Notes: a model not told the origin generated them from the letters alone. A stretch of DNA of 64,000 bases from Humulus lupulus (GCF_963169125.1 NC_084793.1:141788297-141852296), one strand, 5' to 3'; shown: positions 11,034 to 22,430, numbered from the stretch's first letter. Numbers and translations: made by a program.

Positions 11034-12848
11034 TCACCTGTTTTCCACCATTCTTACCATTGCCATTCTCGTTGCCTTTGCCGTTGCCATTTGGCTTAGA
11101 CCCGTTGGTAGCTTTGGCAGGTTCTTCCTTAGGCCCTTTGTCCTTTTCTGGCGATTTCTCTTCATTGGCAATCGCGCCTCGAGCTTGATGTACTGATCAG
11201 CTCTATCTAAAAACTCCTGGGTACTTTTAACCCCATGCTTCCTGAGGCTACTCCAGAGGGGAGAATGGCGCCTAACCCCAGTGGTTAGGGCCATCATCTT
11301 GCCTTCATCGCCCACAGTCTTGGCTCCTTCTGTGGCTCGCATGAAGCGCTGAATGTAATCCTTCAAAGGCTCCCCCTCTTTCTGGCGTATCTCGACCAGA
11401 TGGTTCGCCTCGGTGGGGTGCACACAACCCACGTAGAACTGTCCATAAAACTCCTTCACAAACATCTCCCAGGATACTATACTTGCAGGAGGGAACTTAA
11501 AGAACCACTCTTGGGCGGCATCAGAAAGTGTCGCTGGGAAGATCCTACAACAAGCATCTTCAGAGACTTTCTGAATGTCCATTTGTATCTCAAATTTGTT
11601 AACATGAGATACCGGGTCTCCATACCCGTCGAAATTTGGCAGAGTTGGCATCTTGAACTTGTTGGGGGTTTCTGCCACAACAATCCTTTGTACGAAAAGG
11701 GTGCCTCTCCTCCGATCGTACTCGATGTACGATGTTCGCCCCCCGACCAGCTGCTGCACAGCCTGGTTCAGGGCATCGATTTGAGCCTGAACAGCTTCCC
11801 GAATTGCTGGGGCCTCTAATGCTGGGGGAATGTACTCATCATGCCTTTCTCGGCGGTCGTTGAGTGCATCCCTCAAGTTGTCATCTCTTCGCCGCTGCAC
11901 GCTGGCTCCGAGCCGACTAAAGACGTTATTTTGTCTGGGCTGCCTCCTAGCGTTATGAACTGCTTATCGGTCTTCTCTTGGTGGGGGGCTCCTGCCTCCA
12001 TCTCTCTCTTCATTTCTCCGACTAGCATTTCCTCTGCCTAAGTCGGCCTCATTGTAGTCGTGGCCATCTCTGAACCGTGACTGGCTATGGTGCGACCGAC
12101 TATTTCCTCTGTTGCCTCCTTGGGCTAGTATTTCCCTAGCGTTAGGGGGAGGCCTGGGTTGGTCGGTGGGTCCCTGTGCATTGTCATGCCATGGGGGGCC
12201 CCTGACTGCAGAGCCTATCTCTAAGTTCCTTCTGTTGGTAGAAGGACGTTGCCCCCTGCTCGGTGGATGCGGCTCTTCAGCCCCTGGGCGTCTAGGGCTA
12301 CGGGGCTGTTGCCCGGCCCTATTCTGCCTCGGGCGCGGGTGATTGCCTCGACCAGCCTGAGATGGAGGTTGCGTCTTAGGATCCCTAGGTGGGATATCAT
12401 CCTGAGGCATAGGTGGCTGCTCTGGCCTCTGAGGTCTTATTGTTTGGAGCGGAGGGCTAGGATTCGGACCCCTTTAAGGTGGCCCGCATAGAGGTTGATC
12501 AGGCTGCGAGGCTGGTGTAGCCTGATTCCTAGCCAACTGGAGGGCTGCTTCAAGGGCTGCCATGGCATCCCTCTGTCGACGGTCCATCTCCGCCTGTCGC
12601 TCGCTCAACTCTTGGCACTAGCGCTCTATCTCCCTCTATTGAGATGCCATTATCTCGGCAGTATTCTCCTGATTGGCCCTCAGATTGGCCAACTCATCTT
12701 GCAACACCCCCAGTGTTGTCTTCAGGGTCTCAGAGTCCAACTCCTCCTCATCAAACTCCAAATGAGGTTCGTCTTCAGCCACATTTGGGGGAGGAGGCTG
12801 GGATGGCGCAGCGGCAGCCTGTCCAGTCTTCTTGGTAGTTTTTGCCAT
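11034..12848 (-). pseudogene. Element B gag
   Basis: Starts at ATG 12848 (MAKTTKKTGQ), 41 bases inside the 5' LTR. The N-terminal acidic and predicted coiled part ends in a TAG at 12636. The same frame continues through an Arg/Pro/Gly-rich section (12410-11964) and then the conserved retrotransposon gag domain (11900-11034: NKFEIQMDIQ, AAQEWFFKFP, FMRATEGAK). Several in-frame stops are TAG codons at places where Gln is expected, and a 1-base-type shift occurs near 11180. It would form the virus-like particle; no longer translatable. Confidence 0.85.
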
Positions 12849-12865
12849 TATATCTTCTTGAGTTC

Positions 12866-12888
12866 AACTCTCAATGAAAGCACCAGAA
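12866..12888 (-). other. Element B primer-binding site
   Basis: Directly inside the 5' LTR the element strand reads TTCTGGTGCTTTCATTGAGA. It is shared almost exactly with D (after 42417) and C (after 14604). It begins with a TGG, as expected for pairing to a tRNA CCA end. I cannot name the tRNA. Confidence 0.6.
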
Positions 12889-13464
12889 TGTTGACCCTTG
12901 TTTTGGTCAACGACACGAAGTCTAGAAAACGACAGAAAAATAATATAGAGCTTGAGAAAATGATCTAATGGAAAATAAAGAACACATAGAATTATAGTGG
13001 TTCGACCCCAGTGATTGGTAATAACCTACGTCCACTTGATATTATTATTAGTATTGAACTCCAAAGGTGTGATCAAAGAACTAGGGTTCTTGAGTTTCAC
13101 AGACCTTAGAAGAAGAAAAACAATACAAATGATGGATAATAGTAATATAGTTCGGAAAAAGAGAAAAAGATCCCTCTCCTTGAGCTATCTCTTCTGTATT
13201 TATAGGCTGAAGAAAGGTTACATGAATCAAATAATAATATCTTCCCTTAATAATCGGATCTTCAGGCCATAATGAAGAGATATTCTTGGATATCATTACA
13301 ACTGTACAGATCTTTACATAAATGAATGGAGTATACGACCAGTCTGGTCGTATATAAAACTTGATCTTCGCATGTAGAAATATTTCTGGTCGATAGGCGA
13401 GCAGTATCTCTGCCACGTGTCGAAAATTCTTGCCACGTCATCAAAAAATTTTTTTGGGTAAACA
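12889..13464 (-). repeat. Element B 5' LTR
   Basis: 576 bp, + strand from TGTTGACCC to GGGTAAACA. On the element strand the TATA box TATAAATAC is near 13195-13205. Contains a near-perfect palindrome at about 13334-13354 (ATACGACCAG, one central base, CTGGTCGTAT), missing from the 3' LTR. Many G-box/ACGT words (CACGTG, GACGTGG) lie near the 13464 end, in U3. Confidence 0.9.
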
Positions 13465-13770
13465 TACATTTATTTCAAATCTGTATAATTAATTGTAATT
13501 TTCCTGAATTAGTGGAAAATATTCTCCTAACCAGGTTCATAAATAGCCTAGTATTTTTCATTTGTACTCACGCACAATATTGTACTGAGAATACTCTGTT
13601 GAATTGCTCTGAGAATGCTTCAAGAGAGTATCACGAATCAATAATATTGACTCATGGACTAAGCAGATTTTAACTGCTGAACCACATAAAAATCCTACTA
13701 TTCTTTTCTTATGTTCTAAATCTTTGTTTAGTGCTCTTCAGATTTAGGTTGACGAAAAACAATGTCAGCA
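13465..13770 (+). repeat. Truncated LTR tail of C-family Tat element
   Basis: Matches the last part of the C and D LTRs: CATAAATAGCCT TATA box at about 13540, GACTCATGGACTAAGCAGATTTTAACTGC, and GACGAAAAACAATGTCAGCA at the end. Its 5' part is missing where element B begins, so B (or a rearrangement) interrupted it. Confidence 0.75.
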
Positions 13771-14452
13771 CTGTTCAACATGTGTAGATTAGTGTTTGAA
13801 TTAAATAATTTCCTTCTTTTAAGCTTTGAATCATTAAAATATTTAAAAAACTAACTTAATGACAAAAATAATCCAAAAATGTCAAGAACACTAACCTTAA
13901 ATGGTGTTGCTTTATGGTGTCGGTGTCAATGGGACTTCGAGATTTCGCGTTTAGGGGATTGAAACTAAAAGAGAAAGAGAGAGGAAGAGGTGAAGAAGAA
14001 TGGAGGGGTGGTCGTCATGGGGGAAGAGGGAGGAGAAAGAGAGAGAGAGAGAGAAAGAAAGATGGGCATAGAGTTATGAAAGTAATATTTTGGTAAAATG
14101 AGAAGTCATTAGCATATTTTTTTTATATGTATAGTATGGGGAACATTTTTAAGTTAGGCTCCACATAATGTATAAAAACTCAAATTTCCCAAAACAAATT
14201 ACGTTTATGAAAGAGGTAAAAGAAAGAAAAAAAATTGTTTGTGCCTTTTGTCTTACAAAATATGCATATGAAGATATGGAATATATGATTTCGTTCTTCT
14301 TTTATTTATGACCTAATAGATGGTTATATAAGCATGGTTTCCTTTACACTTCCACTTCTGAGCATCACAAGCAACATATGAAAGAATTCTTTTTGTGAAC
14401 AAAATTGGAGACGAGATAGGGTGTGAAAATCAACTAAGCTAAGTTTGGATGA
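13771..14452. other. Unassigned segment between two copies of the same LTR tail; (GA)n tract
   Basis: About 680 bases unlike any other element in the window, bounded on both sides by the same LTR tail (13620-13770 and 14453-14604). Holds a GA-rich microsatellite at about 13970-14065 that makes an Arg/Glu-rich chance ORF. I see no gene. It may be host DNA trapped between two element fragments. Confidence 0.6.
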
Positions 14453-14604
14453 CTTAAGAGAGTATCACGAATTAATAATATTGACTCGTGGACTAGGCAG
14501 ATTTTAACTGCTGAACCACGTAAAAATCCTACTGTTCTTTTCTTATGTTCTAAATCTTTGTTTAGTGCTCTTCAGATTTAAGTTGACGAAAAACGGCATC
14601 AATA
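14453..14604 (+). repeat. Element C 5' LTR remnant
   Basis: AAGAGAGTATCACGAATTAATA through GACGAAAAACGGCATCAATA, nearly identical to 13621-13770 and homologous to the end of the D LTR. It is followed at once by the primer-binding site GTTTGGTGCATTCATTGAGA, so it is the inner end of the C 5' LTR. The terminal CA has become TA. The upstream part is missing. Confidence 0.75.
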
Positions 14605-16887
14605 GTTTGGTGCATTCATTGAGAGCATTAAGCAAGTATTTGGATTGTTTAGTCAAAAACCTCTTGCATTACCAACGGTCGCTGCAAAAAACCCAGGAGC
14701 TGGTGGGCGACCATTGCCCCAAATACCTGAGGAGCAAACTCCTCACACTGAAGATTACCCATGGAGATCTGGGAAGCAACCAATGACAGACCACGACCCA
14801 GATGAGGGGAGTGCATCATCCGACTCCCGCGGCCCGCCTGCTCTTAGGCCTGACAAGGACCTCTATTATAATCCTGAGAGGTATATTCCCATCATGGAAT
14901 TGAAGAATTGCCAACTGTGTCAACAATTGGCAGAGGCCACAAGGTGCAATGAAGAATTGGCCAGACAGGCCACTGACGTCCAGGCACCACCTTGAAGGCC
15001 TAGAGGACGTCCCCGCAGGAGCACGACCTCTAGGAGGGCTGAACAAGGGGCTCAGCAAGCCCAGCCAAGGCCCAGGGAAAACACTTGCGATGAATGCCCT
15101 AGAAGGAATGCCCAAGCCAATACTACTAGAAACCCGACTATGGAAGTAACTGCAGGAATAGGGAATAACCGAGCTCCCCCACAGCTCTGAGCTCTAACCC
15201 TGAATATGTCAGGAATAACTCGGAACCAATCCAAGCCAATTCTGGGCCTTCTAGTCCTAACAATGGGAGGCCACCACCATCACCTATAAGGCATCCGCCA
15301 TCTCCTATAAGGCATCCCTCACCACTCCGAGAGGCACCCCAGCCTACTCCTCATAGGAACCGGACAGGGTAGCCTGCACCACAAAGGCCATCTCCCAGTG
15401 GCAGCCGAGACAGGAACCGTCAAACCTGACTTGGACACGGGAGCGAGCGAGAGGCGATTCAAGGACATAGAGCTGCCCAACCAGCAGGAAGCCACATCTT
15501 AAGATCGCAAACAACTGGAGCAAGGGGCTGGTGGAAGATCCACCTCGTAACCATCGAGCTCGTCAACTAGAAAGAAATGTTAGTTTTATGAGTGGAAGCT
15601 TAGACCTCACTAGGTCTGTAAGTGTGTATGATACCGAACCCAGGAATACTGGGAATTATGGCAATAATCCCGATCTTCGAGATCATCTAAACCATAACCG
15701 TGGGCAGGCCAATCCCGCAAACCTCGATTTACACGATCATCTGAACAGCCGAAAGGAACCTGTGCAGCAAGTACATGGGAATCAATATAACCCTATGCTG
15801 GGATAGAGAGCTAGAGTTTTTATAAACAATAACCAGCTACCCTAAGCACAGGTTCAACCTCTAGTGGACTTGGTTCAGGAGAGAATTAATCATCTTAAAA
15901 GAGCGTTCAGGCTCCTTCAGGATGAAAGGAACAGATACAAGGTTGATGACTCCGATGAGGAGCTCGAGCCTTTCGCTCCACATATTTCCAACACGCCATT
16001 CCCTCATGGGTTCAAGATACCCCACGTAGCTCCATTCGATGGGAACTCAGACCCATACAACCACCTGAGCACATTTAATACCATCATGCAAGCCAGCAAT
16101 GTTGGCTACAAGCTCATGTGTATGTTATTCCCAACCACTTTGATAGGACAAGCAAAAAGCTAGTTCAAAAAATTCAGAAGACATTCAATCTCATCTTGGG
16201 ATCAATTGGTGAAGGAATTCAAAAAGCAGTTCAAAGCCATGGTAGGCGTCAGGCCGGAAGCCTCGACCTTGACCAATGTCAGACAACAGCCGAGAGAATC
16301 ATTAAAAAGTTACCTTGCGAGGTTTAACATAGAGGTGGTGCAAGCCCACAACATTGATGACAATGGTCATCTTATGGCTGTTCGAGCTGGTATATTACCA
16401 GGAAGTCCTCTTTGGGATGATATGCAGAGAAAACCGATAAGAACAATAACCGAGTTCAACAAAAGGGCTCAGAGATTCGTCAATGTAGAGGAGGCGAGGT
16501 CAGTATTAAAACTGACCCCTCAGCCCATAATAACTACAATGGCGAATGTTAACTCAGCCTCAACCTCGGCTACCCCATCAACGTCACGACCCTCAGAAGA
16601 TAACCCTTCAAAAAGGAAGAAAAATGAAGGGAATAACTCAGAGGCAGAAGGAGGGGGGGGGGGGGGGAGAAGAAGAAGGGAGACAAGTATTTTTCCGTTT
16701 AGACGGTTTACACCGAGCTCAATGAGACTCGAGAAAATATCTTCCTTGCAAATGAGAATTAGGTCCCATTTAGACGGCCTGACCCAATGGAAATCAAAAG
16801 TCAAAGAGAGACTCCAACAAGTACTGTAGATTCCACTGGGACGTCGGACATACCACTGATGAGTGCCGACAACTGAAAGAAGAGATC
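14605..16887 (+). pseudogene. Element C gag
   Basis: Homologous to D gag at 42466-44500. Recognisable blocks: EDYPWRSGKQPM and YYNPERYIPIMEL at the N-terminus, then from 15864 the gag domain (LVQERINHLKRAFRLL, DEELEPFAPHI, STFNTIMQASNVGYKL, WDQLVKEFKKQFKAM, LPGSPLWDDMQ). A TAG interrupts at 16161, the N-terminal part is in another frame, and a 15-base poly-G run at 16653-16667 shifts the frame again. The zinc-knuckle-like motif (YCRFHWDVGHTTDEC) lies at about 16820-16870, just before a B-family LTR. Confidence 0.85.
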
Positions 16888-17466
16888 GTACGACAAAAAA
16901 TAGAACGACAATTGAAAAAGATAATCTAACAGAAATGAAGAAAACATCAAGGAATTATAGTGGTTCGGCCCCAAAGAATGGTAATGACCTACGTCCACTT
17001 AGTGATCTTGTTATTATTGAATCTCAAAGTCGTGATCAAAGAACTAGGGTTCTTGAGTTTCACAAACCTTGAATGTATTACAATAAGACGATGGACAATT
17101 CACTATAGCTTTTTTTTCTCTCAATATTTAGCAAAATGACTCAGGAATCCAAAGTCAAAAGTCCTTTCCTTGAGCTATTTCATGCATATTTATAGGCTCA
17201 AGGAGGGTCACACATGCCAACGTGCCCTCTCTTTCCTTAATAATCGTGTATCAAGATAATAATGAAGAAATATTCAATGCAGTTATTATAAGATTACAGC
17301 TTAAGAAGGAAATAAATCAGGTTGTACGACCAGCCTGGTCGTATTAAAAATTAACCCTGACGATGCGGTGTGCTTCTGGTCGATAGTCGAGCAGTACTTT
17401 TGCCACATGTCAACCACGTGTGAGAAATTCTCGCCACGTCATCAGTAACCGTTTTTTGGGTAAACA
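16888..17466 (-). repeat. B-family LTR inserted in element C gag
   Basis: Matches the B LTR from about its 25th base (GAACGACAATTGAAAAAGATAATCT) to the end GTTTTTTGGGTAAACA at 17466. It includes GTGGTTCGGCCCCAAAG, CCTACGTCCACTTAG and the palindrome TACGACCAGCCTGGTCGTA near 17325. The flanks are gag codons; about 30 bases of gag present in D are missing at the site, and no clean TSD is visible, so this is a solo LTR with a damaged outer edge. Confidence 0.8.
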
Positions 17467-18320
17467 AATAGTATGTAAGAAACTGAAATACCAATCAAGC
17501 ATCGTCTGGACAGAGGGCAGCGTCTGTGCAACCTGCCCAACAGAATAACAATCCCTGAGCAAGGGAGGATGATCGACCTCCCCCAATAGACGGGGAGGAT
17601 GTGGTAACCATCTCCGAGGGACCGCGCCTTGACGGATTAGGCAGAAATACCTAGAAGAGATATGTAAACGAGCTCAAGACTGGAGACGGTTCTCCCTACG
17701 AACCTGAACCACGAGCTCCAAAGCAACAAAGGGTTAGAGTCCTGGTAGATAACAGGAGCTCTGTAAATATCCTTTATAAAGCCACTCTAGAAAAGATGGG
17801 ACTCACGCTTCGAGATTTGAAAGCCTGTGCAACAACGTTGTATGGATTTTCAGGGGAAGGGATTTCTTGTACAGGATCCATCGAGCTCCCCGTAACCTTG
17901 GGAGACTATCCCGTCTCGATGACCAAGATGATGGAGTTCGTGGTGGTGGACACCCCATCGGCCTACAACATATTGCTCGGGAGACCAATCCTGATTGGGC
18001 TGGGGGCAGTGTCGTCTGTTAGGCATTTTGCCATCAAACTCCCAACGTCTAGTGGCATCGGGACGCTGAAGGGAGACTAGCTCACCGCATAGGAATGCTA
18101 TAGCATTTCTATGAGAGGGAAGAACCAAACAAGTGCATAAGCACTTGTGGTTATTCGAGAGATGAACGATTCCATCTTCAAGAAAGAAGAAGAGATCGAC
18201 CCTAGGGTTGAAGAGAGGGTCGATCTTGAACCGATGGAGGAGCTTGAAGAAGTGAAGCTCTATGAGAAAGATACCATGAGGATGGTTAAAATAGGGAAAA
18301 ATCTTTCCAAAAATGCAAAA
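17467..18320 (+). pseudogene. Element C gag end and aspartic protease
   Basis: From 17730: RVLVDNRSSVNILYKATLEKMG, FSGEGISCTGSIELP, YNILLGRP, matching the D protease closely. The active-site DTGSS is DNRSS. Relative to D, about 100 bases before the active site are deleted. The downstream linker (EERVDLEPMEELEEVKL) carries stops at 18078, 18090 and 18138. It ends at an in-frame TAA that is aligned with the TAG in D. Confidence 0.85.
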
Positions 18321-18323
18321 TAA
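18321..18323 (+). other. Element C protease/RT boundary stop (TAA CAA TTA)
   Basis: The codons read AAA TAA CAA TTA ACT TGT, at exactly the codon where D has AAA TAG CAA TTA ATT TGT. The frame is unbroken on both sides at this point (NAK-stop-QLTCFLRENQDVFAW). A shared stop at one site in two separately decaying copies suggests a programmed boundary. Confidence 0.7.
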
Positions 18324-20230
18324 CAATTAACTTGTTTTTTGAGAGAAAACCAGGATGTGTTTGCGTGGTCACACTCGGATATGGTAGGGATTAGTCTGAA
18401 TGTTATGAACCATGCACTCAACATAGATAAAAACTTCCCCCTTAAGCAACAAAAAAGGAGGCTCCTATACGACAATAGAAAGAAAACCCTAAAAGAGGAG
18501 GTCGAAAGGTTAAAAGAAAATCGGTTTATCTGAGATGCTTTCTATCCTGATTGGATAGCCAACCCCATGCTGGTCCCGAAGCCCAACGGCAAGTGGCAAA
18601 CCTGCATCAACTATTCAGACCTCAATAAGGCATGTCCCAAGGATTGCTTTCCCCGGCCTCGAATCAACCAGCTCGTAGATGCCACTACAGGCCACGACAT
18701 TATGTCATTTATGGACGCTTATTCTGGATATAACCAGATAGCCATGCATGCACCTGACCAAGAACATACGAGCTTCGTGATCGACAAGGGCATGTACTGC
18801 TACAACGTAATGCCTTTCGGGCTCAAAAGTGTTGGAGCCACACACCAAAGATTGGTAAATAGGGTGTTTGCTGAGCAGATAGGGAATAACATGGATGTTT
18901 ATGTGGACAATATGTTAGTCAAGTCCAAACATAACAGTAACCATGTAGATGATCTCGCTGAATGTTTTACTGTGCTCCGAAAATATAATATGAGACTCAA
19001 CTCGCAAAAATGCTCATTTGGAGTATCCTCGGGTAAGTTTCTTGGATTCATAGTGAATGCTCGGGGTATAGAGGCTAATCCCGACAAGATCAAAGCATTA
19101 ATTGACATGCCCTCGCCTCTAAAACATAAAGATGTTCAGAGCTTAACTGGACGAATGGTGGCCTTAAGTAGGTTCATCTCGAAATCTACAAACTGGTGTC
19201 TTCCATTCTTTAATCTTTTGAGAGGGGGCAAGAAGTTTGAATGGTCGAGCGAGTGTGAACTTGCATTTCAGAACCTTAAGAAACACCTCACCAAGCCATC
19301 GATCTTGTCTAAACCAATCACAGGGGAAGTCTTATACTTATACCTCGCCACAACCGAGCATGCCATTAGCGCAGTACTCGTCCGGGAGGATAAGAAAGTA
19401 CAAAAGCCCATATACTACGTCAGCAAGAGGTTACTGGGGGCAAGTTCGAGATAACCATTAATGAGGAAACTGCCTTTGAGCCTAATGCACGCATCTTGAA
19501 AGTTCCGACCCTATTTCCAAGCACATCTTATCCATGTGTTAACTGGTTAGCCGTTAAGACAAGTATTATCCAAGCCCGAAGCATCCAGGAGATTGTTGAA
19601 ATGGGTTTTCGAGCTAGAACAGTTCGAGATCACCTATCATCCTAGAACAACGATCAAAGGACAGGCTTTGGCAGATTTCGTTGTCGAGTGTACATGGATC
19701 TCCAACAAGGAAGTCGTAACCCTAGCCCACGAGCTGTGGAGACTTTACTTCGATGGGTCCTCCAATGAAAATGGATTGAGGACATGAATCATTCTAATCA
19801 CCCCAATGAGAAATGCTTTCACTCGTCGCTAAGGTTTGGCTTTGAGGCATCGAACAACGAGGCGTTGTTAGAAGGTCTTCGGATAGCCACCGAGCTCGAA
19901 GCAAAAGCTATCCATTGCTACAGTGACTCACAATTTGTAGTTAACCAGGTCTTGGGTGAATATCAGGCTTGTGGCATAAAAATGGCAGCTTACCTAGAGA
20001 AAGTTAAAGCAACATTTGGGGGGTTTGAGTTCTACGCTATAGAACAAGTTCCCGGAGAAAAAAATTCAAATGCAGATGCATTGGCAAGGCTCACCACGAC
20101 CAACGAAGCTGACACACTCAATGTGGTCCCAGTAGAATTCTTATCGACCCCGAGCATAACCGAGCCTGAGAAAGAAGATATAAACATGATTGACTCACAA
20201 CCCACCTGGATGACCCCAATAGTTGACTAA
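18324..20230 (+). pseudogene. Element C reverse transcriptase, RNase H and archaeal-type RNase H
   Basis: RT is open at 18567-19454 (LVPKPNGKWQTCINY, SFMDAYSGYNQI, MPFGLKS). The catalytic YVDD is changed to YVDN (DVYVDNMLVKS), which removes a catalytic Asp. Stops lie at 18531 and 19452 and more in the following RNase H. The second RNase H begins RLYFDGSSNENG (about 19740), is shifted once by a small deletion near 19785, and continues with CYSDSQFVVN and NSNADALARL to a stop at 20228. Confidence 0.9.
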
Positions 20231-20631
20231 CTCAAAACTGGAAGTCTCCCAACAGACCGGAATGAGGCTAGAAGTCTTATGTACAAAATAGCAAGATATA
20301 CCATTTTGGAAAGAAAATTGTACAGAATGGGATACTCTATGCCATTACTTAGGTGTATAACTCCCCCTGAGGCAAAGAAGATTTTGGAAGAAATCCATGA
20401 AGAATTTTGCGGATACCACACTGGGGGGCATAGCTTGTCAAAAAATGTGATTAGGCAAGGATACCTCTGGCCAACAGTCAAGGCAGACTCATTCGAGTAC
20501 GTCAAATGCTGTGATAAGTGCCAATGGTTCACTTTGATACCGCGAGCTCCACCCACCGAGCTTACCATGATGAGCTCCCCATGGCCATTCTCGGTGTGGG
20601 GAATCAACCTCATAGGCTCCTTGTAACGCCC
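20231..20631 (+). pseudogene. Element C integrase N-terminus, cut by an LTR insertion
   Basis: Encodes the zinc-binding region (EEFCGYHTGGHS ... CCDKCQWF) and the start of the core (FSVWGINLIGSL, where the first catalytic Asp is Asn). The frame is interrupted exactly where TGTAACGCCC of the next element begins. The rest of integrase and the 3' end of C are not found after it, so C is truncated. Confidence 0.88.
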
Positions 20632-22115
20632 TGGTTACTCCAAGATCGTTACTGTGAACTTTAAACAATGCTTAACTCACTAAACGAGCCATTAGGTTAT
20701 AAACGTGCATCTAGGTGTTATTAATAGGCTAAGGTGAAAAATCTCGATCAAAAGGAAATGATATATTTTATTTAAAACATAAAACTGTACATGGGCCCAT
20801 AAAAACATTTACAAGTTATTTACAATCCAAAATGGTCATTACAGTATAAAAATTACAACCCGCCGACCTAAGCAGCAAAATATAGGGTTAACCCCTAGTT
20901 CCTCTGAAAAACACCTTGGCCGTGGTGGTCAAGCGGCCGCATATGTACACATCGCCATCTATGCTCTTCACTCAAGGCTGGGTGAGCTTTTCTTTACATT
21001 TATCTACACCACATAGCACCCATGAGCCAAGGCTCAGCAAGAAAACTCATTACTGCATATATACAATATCAAATGATGATTATGATAATCATACTGGGCT
21101 TGTATCCCTAATAAGATAATATTGAGAATCTAATAATCATGATGGGGCGTGTAGCCCTAGTCAGATGGTACCGAGATTCTAATAATCATGCTAGGGCGTG
21201 TAGCCCTAATCAGATAAGTGACTGATGAGTAACTCACGAACTTAAACCAGATGAGTGACTATGGAGTCACGAACTTGAGTCAGATAAGTGACTAGTGAGT
21301 GAGTCACGAACTTGGGCTCCACACCCTTAGCCATGTGATAATGCAATCACCTGGGCCTTTTGGCCCTGGCTCTAAGTAACTAGCCTTTAGATTAGACAAG
21401 CGCTTTTGTTTTCATCGAACTTAAGGTCGGTCAAGCATTTCATGCTTATGATGATAATGCTTATGTCGATTAGATCTAATCTTTTCGGCTTGCGTTAAAC
21501 ACGCTAATACCGTTCTTGACTCATAAGCCAATACCATACGACCAGTGCTCAGTACTACTGCCGAACTTGACCAATAAGTCACAGCTTCACAGTCAATACT
21601 GACACCATTGCCGATTCTGACTAATAAGTCAGTGCCACTCACAAGAAAGCAAGATTTCCAAGAATTTAATATGCAATCAATGTCCACATATAGAGCACTC
21701 AACATGCCTCATTAATAACCATGCATGTCACATACTGGGTGCAGTTTTCTTACCTCTAGTTCGAGCGTGAAACAAGTTAAAAACGACCCTTGAGAACGAT
21801 CGATCCTTTGATCCCTTAGCGATCACCTAGTTATAACCAAATATGGAACTCCATCACTAAAATCAACAATAAAAGGTTCTTGACCTAAACCTCACTCCCG
21901 GGACCTCGAATTGTACTCAAATGCTTAGTAGATTCAATCTCGAGCCTTAGGAATTGAAACCCCGAGCCAAAAACCGTCAAAAGTGCCCAAAATAATACCA
22001 TGGAAAAACAGGGTAGCGCTATAGCGCTGCCCCCCTGGCGCCTAGGCGCTACAAGCAGGGTTGACTTGCCCTGGACAGCGCTGTAGCGCTAGAACCATGG
22101 TGATTCAGCCAGAAT
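20632..22115. repeat. Truncated Tekay/Del-like LTR
   Basis: Starts TGTAACGCCCTGGTTACTCC and follows the solo LTR at 36127 in order: AAACGAGCCATTAGG, GGCCGTGGTGGTCAAGCGGC, TGAGCCAAGGCTCAGCAAGAAAAC, the block with CAGTGCTCAGTACTACTGCCG, and GGTGCAGTTTTCTTACC. Internally it has local direct repeats at 21130-21310 (GGGCGTGTAGCCCTA, AGTGACT...GAGTCACGAACTT). It ends in a GC-rich palindromic module (AGCGCTATAGCGCT, 22017-22100), beyond which homology fades. The right terminus and TSD are lost. The right limit is approximate. Confidence 0.7.
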
Positions 22116-22430
22116 ATTTCGTTAAAGTTAACAAAGAAAACGATTAAACCCAAGAAAAACCGTTAAATACACTCTTTTTATGTATAGAGATAACATTGTT
22201 TATTGATATAAAATTTATTTGACGATAAAAAAATTTATATATTCTTTAAATAAAACTAAGCAAACGTGCATTATTGCACTTTTTTTTTACCTGGTACATA
22301 TTTAATAGACATAAGATTTGTGTTAATATCAATAACATAATAGAGAAGGACAAATGTCACACTTTAAACTTCTGAGGGCATATTTGATAAAGAGAAATTT
22401 ACATTAAACACCATATTTTAATACAAAATA
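22116..22430. other. AT-rich stretch, no gene seen
   Basis: I see no coding region or recognisable element here, only AT-rich intergenic DNA between the LTR fragment and the first MITE. Confidence 0.5.

Larger units (their letters stand above)
1931..13464 (-). mobile_element. Element B: Ty3/gypsy Tat-lineage LTR retrotransposon, complete but decayed
   Basis: An 11.5-kb element on the minus strand: 5' LTR 12889-13464, gag, zinc-knuckle region and protease, RT, RNase H, second archaeal-type RNase H, integrase, antisense accessory gene 3317-5954, polypurine tract 2471-2483 and 3' LTR 1931-2470. The second RNase H plus the long region after integrase with an extra ORF places it in the Tat lineage. 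By eye the two LTRs differ at roughly 20-25 of about 535 aligned sites (near 4%) and by one 35-bp indel, so it is clearly older than element D. No TSD is visible: TACAT follows the right LTR, while the left end lacks its first five bases and abuts element A. Confidence 0.9.

Noticed and set aside
13914..14096. Arg/Glu/Gly-rich open frame
   Set aside because: Produced by a GA-rich microsatellite; no domain.
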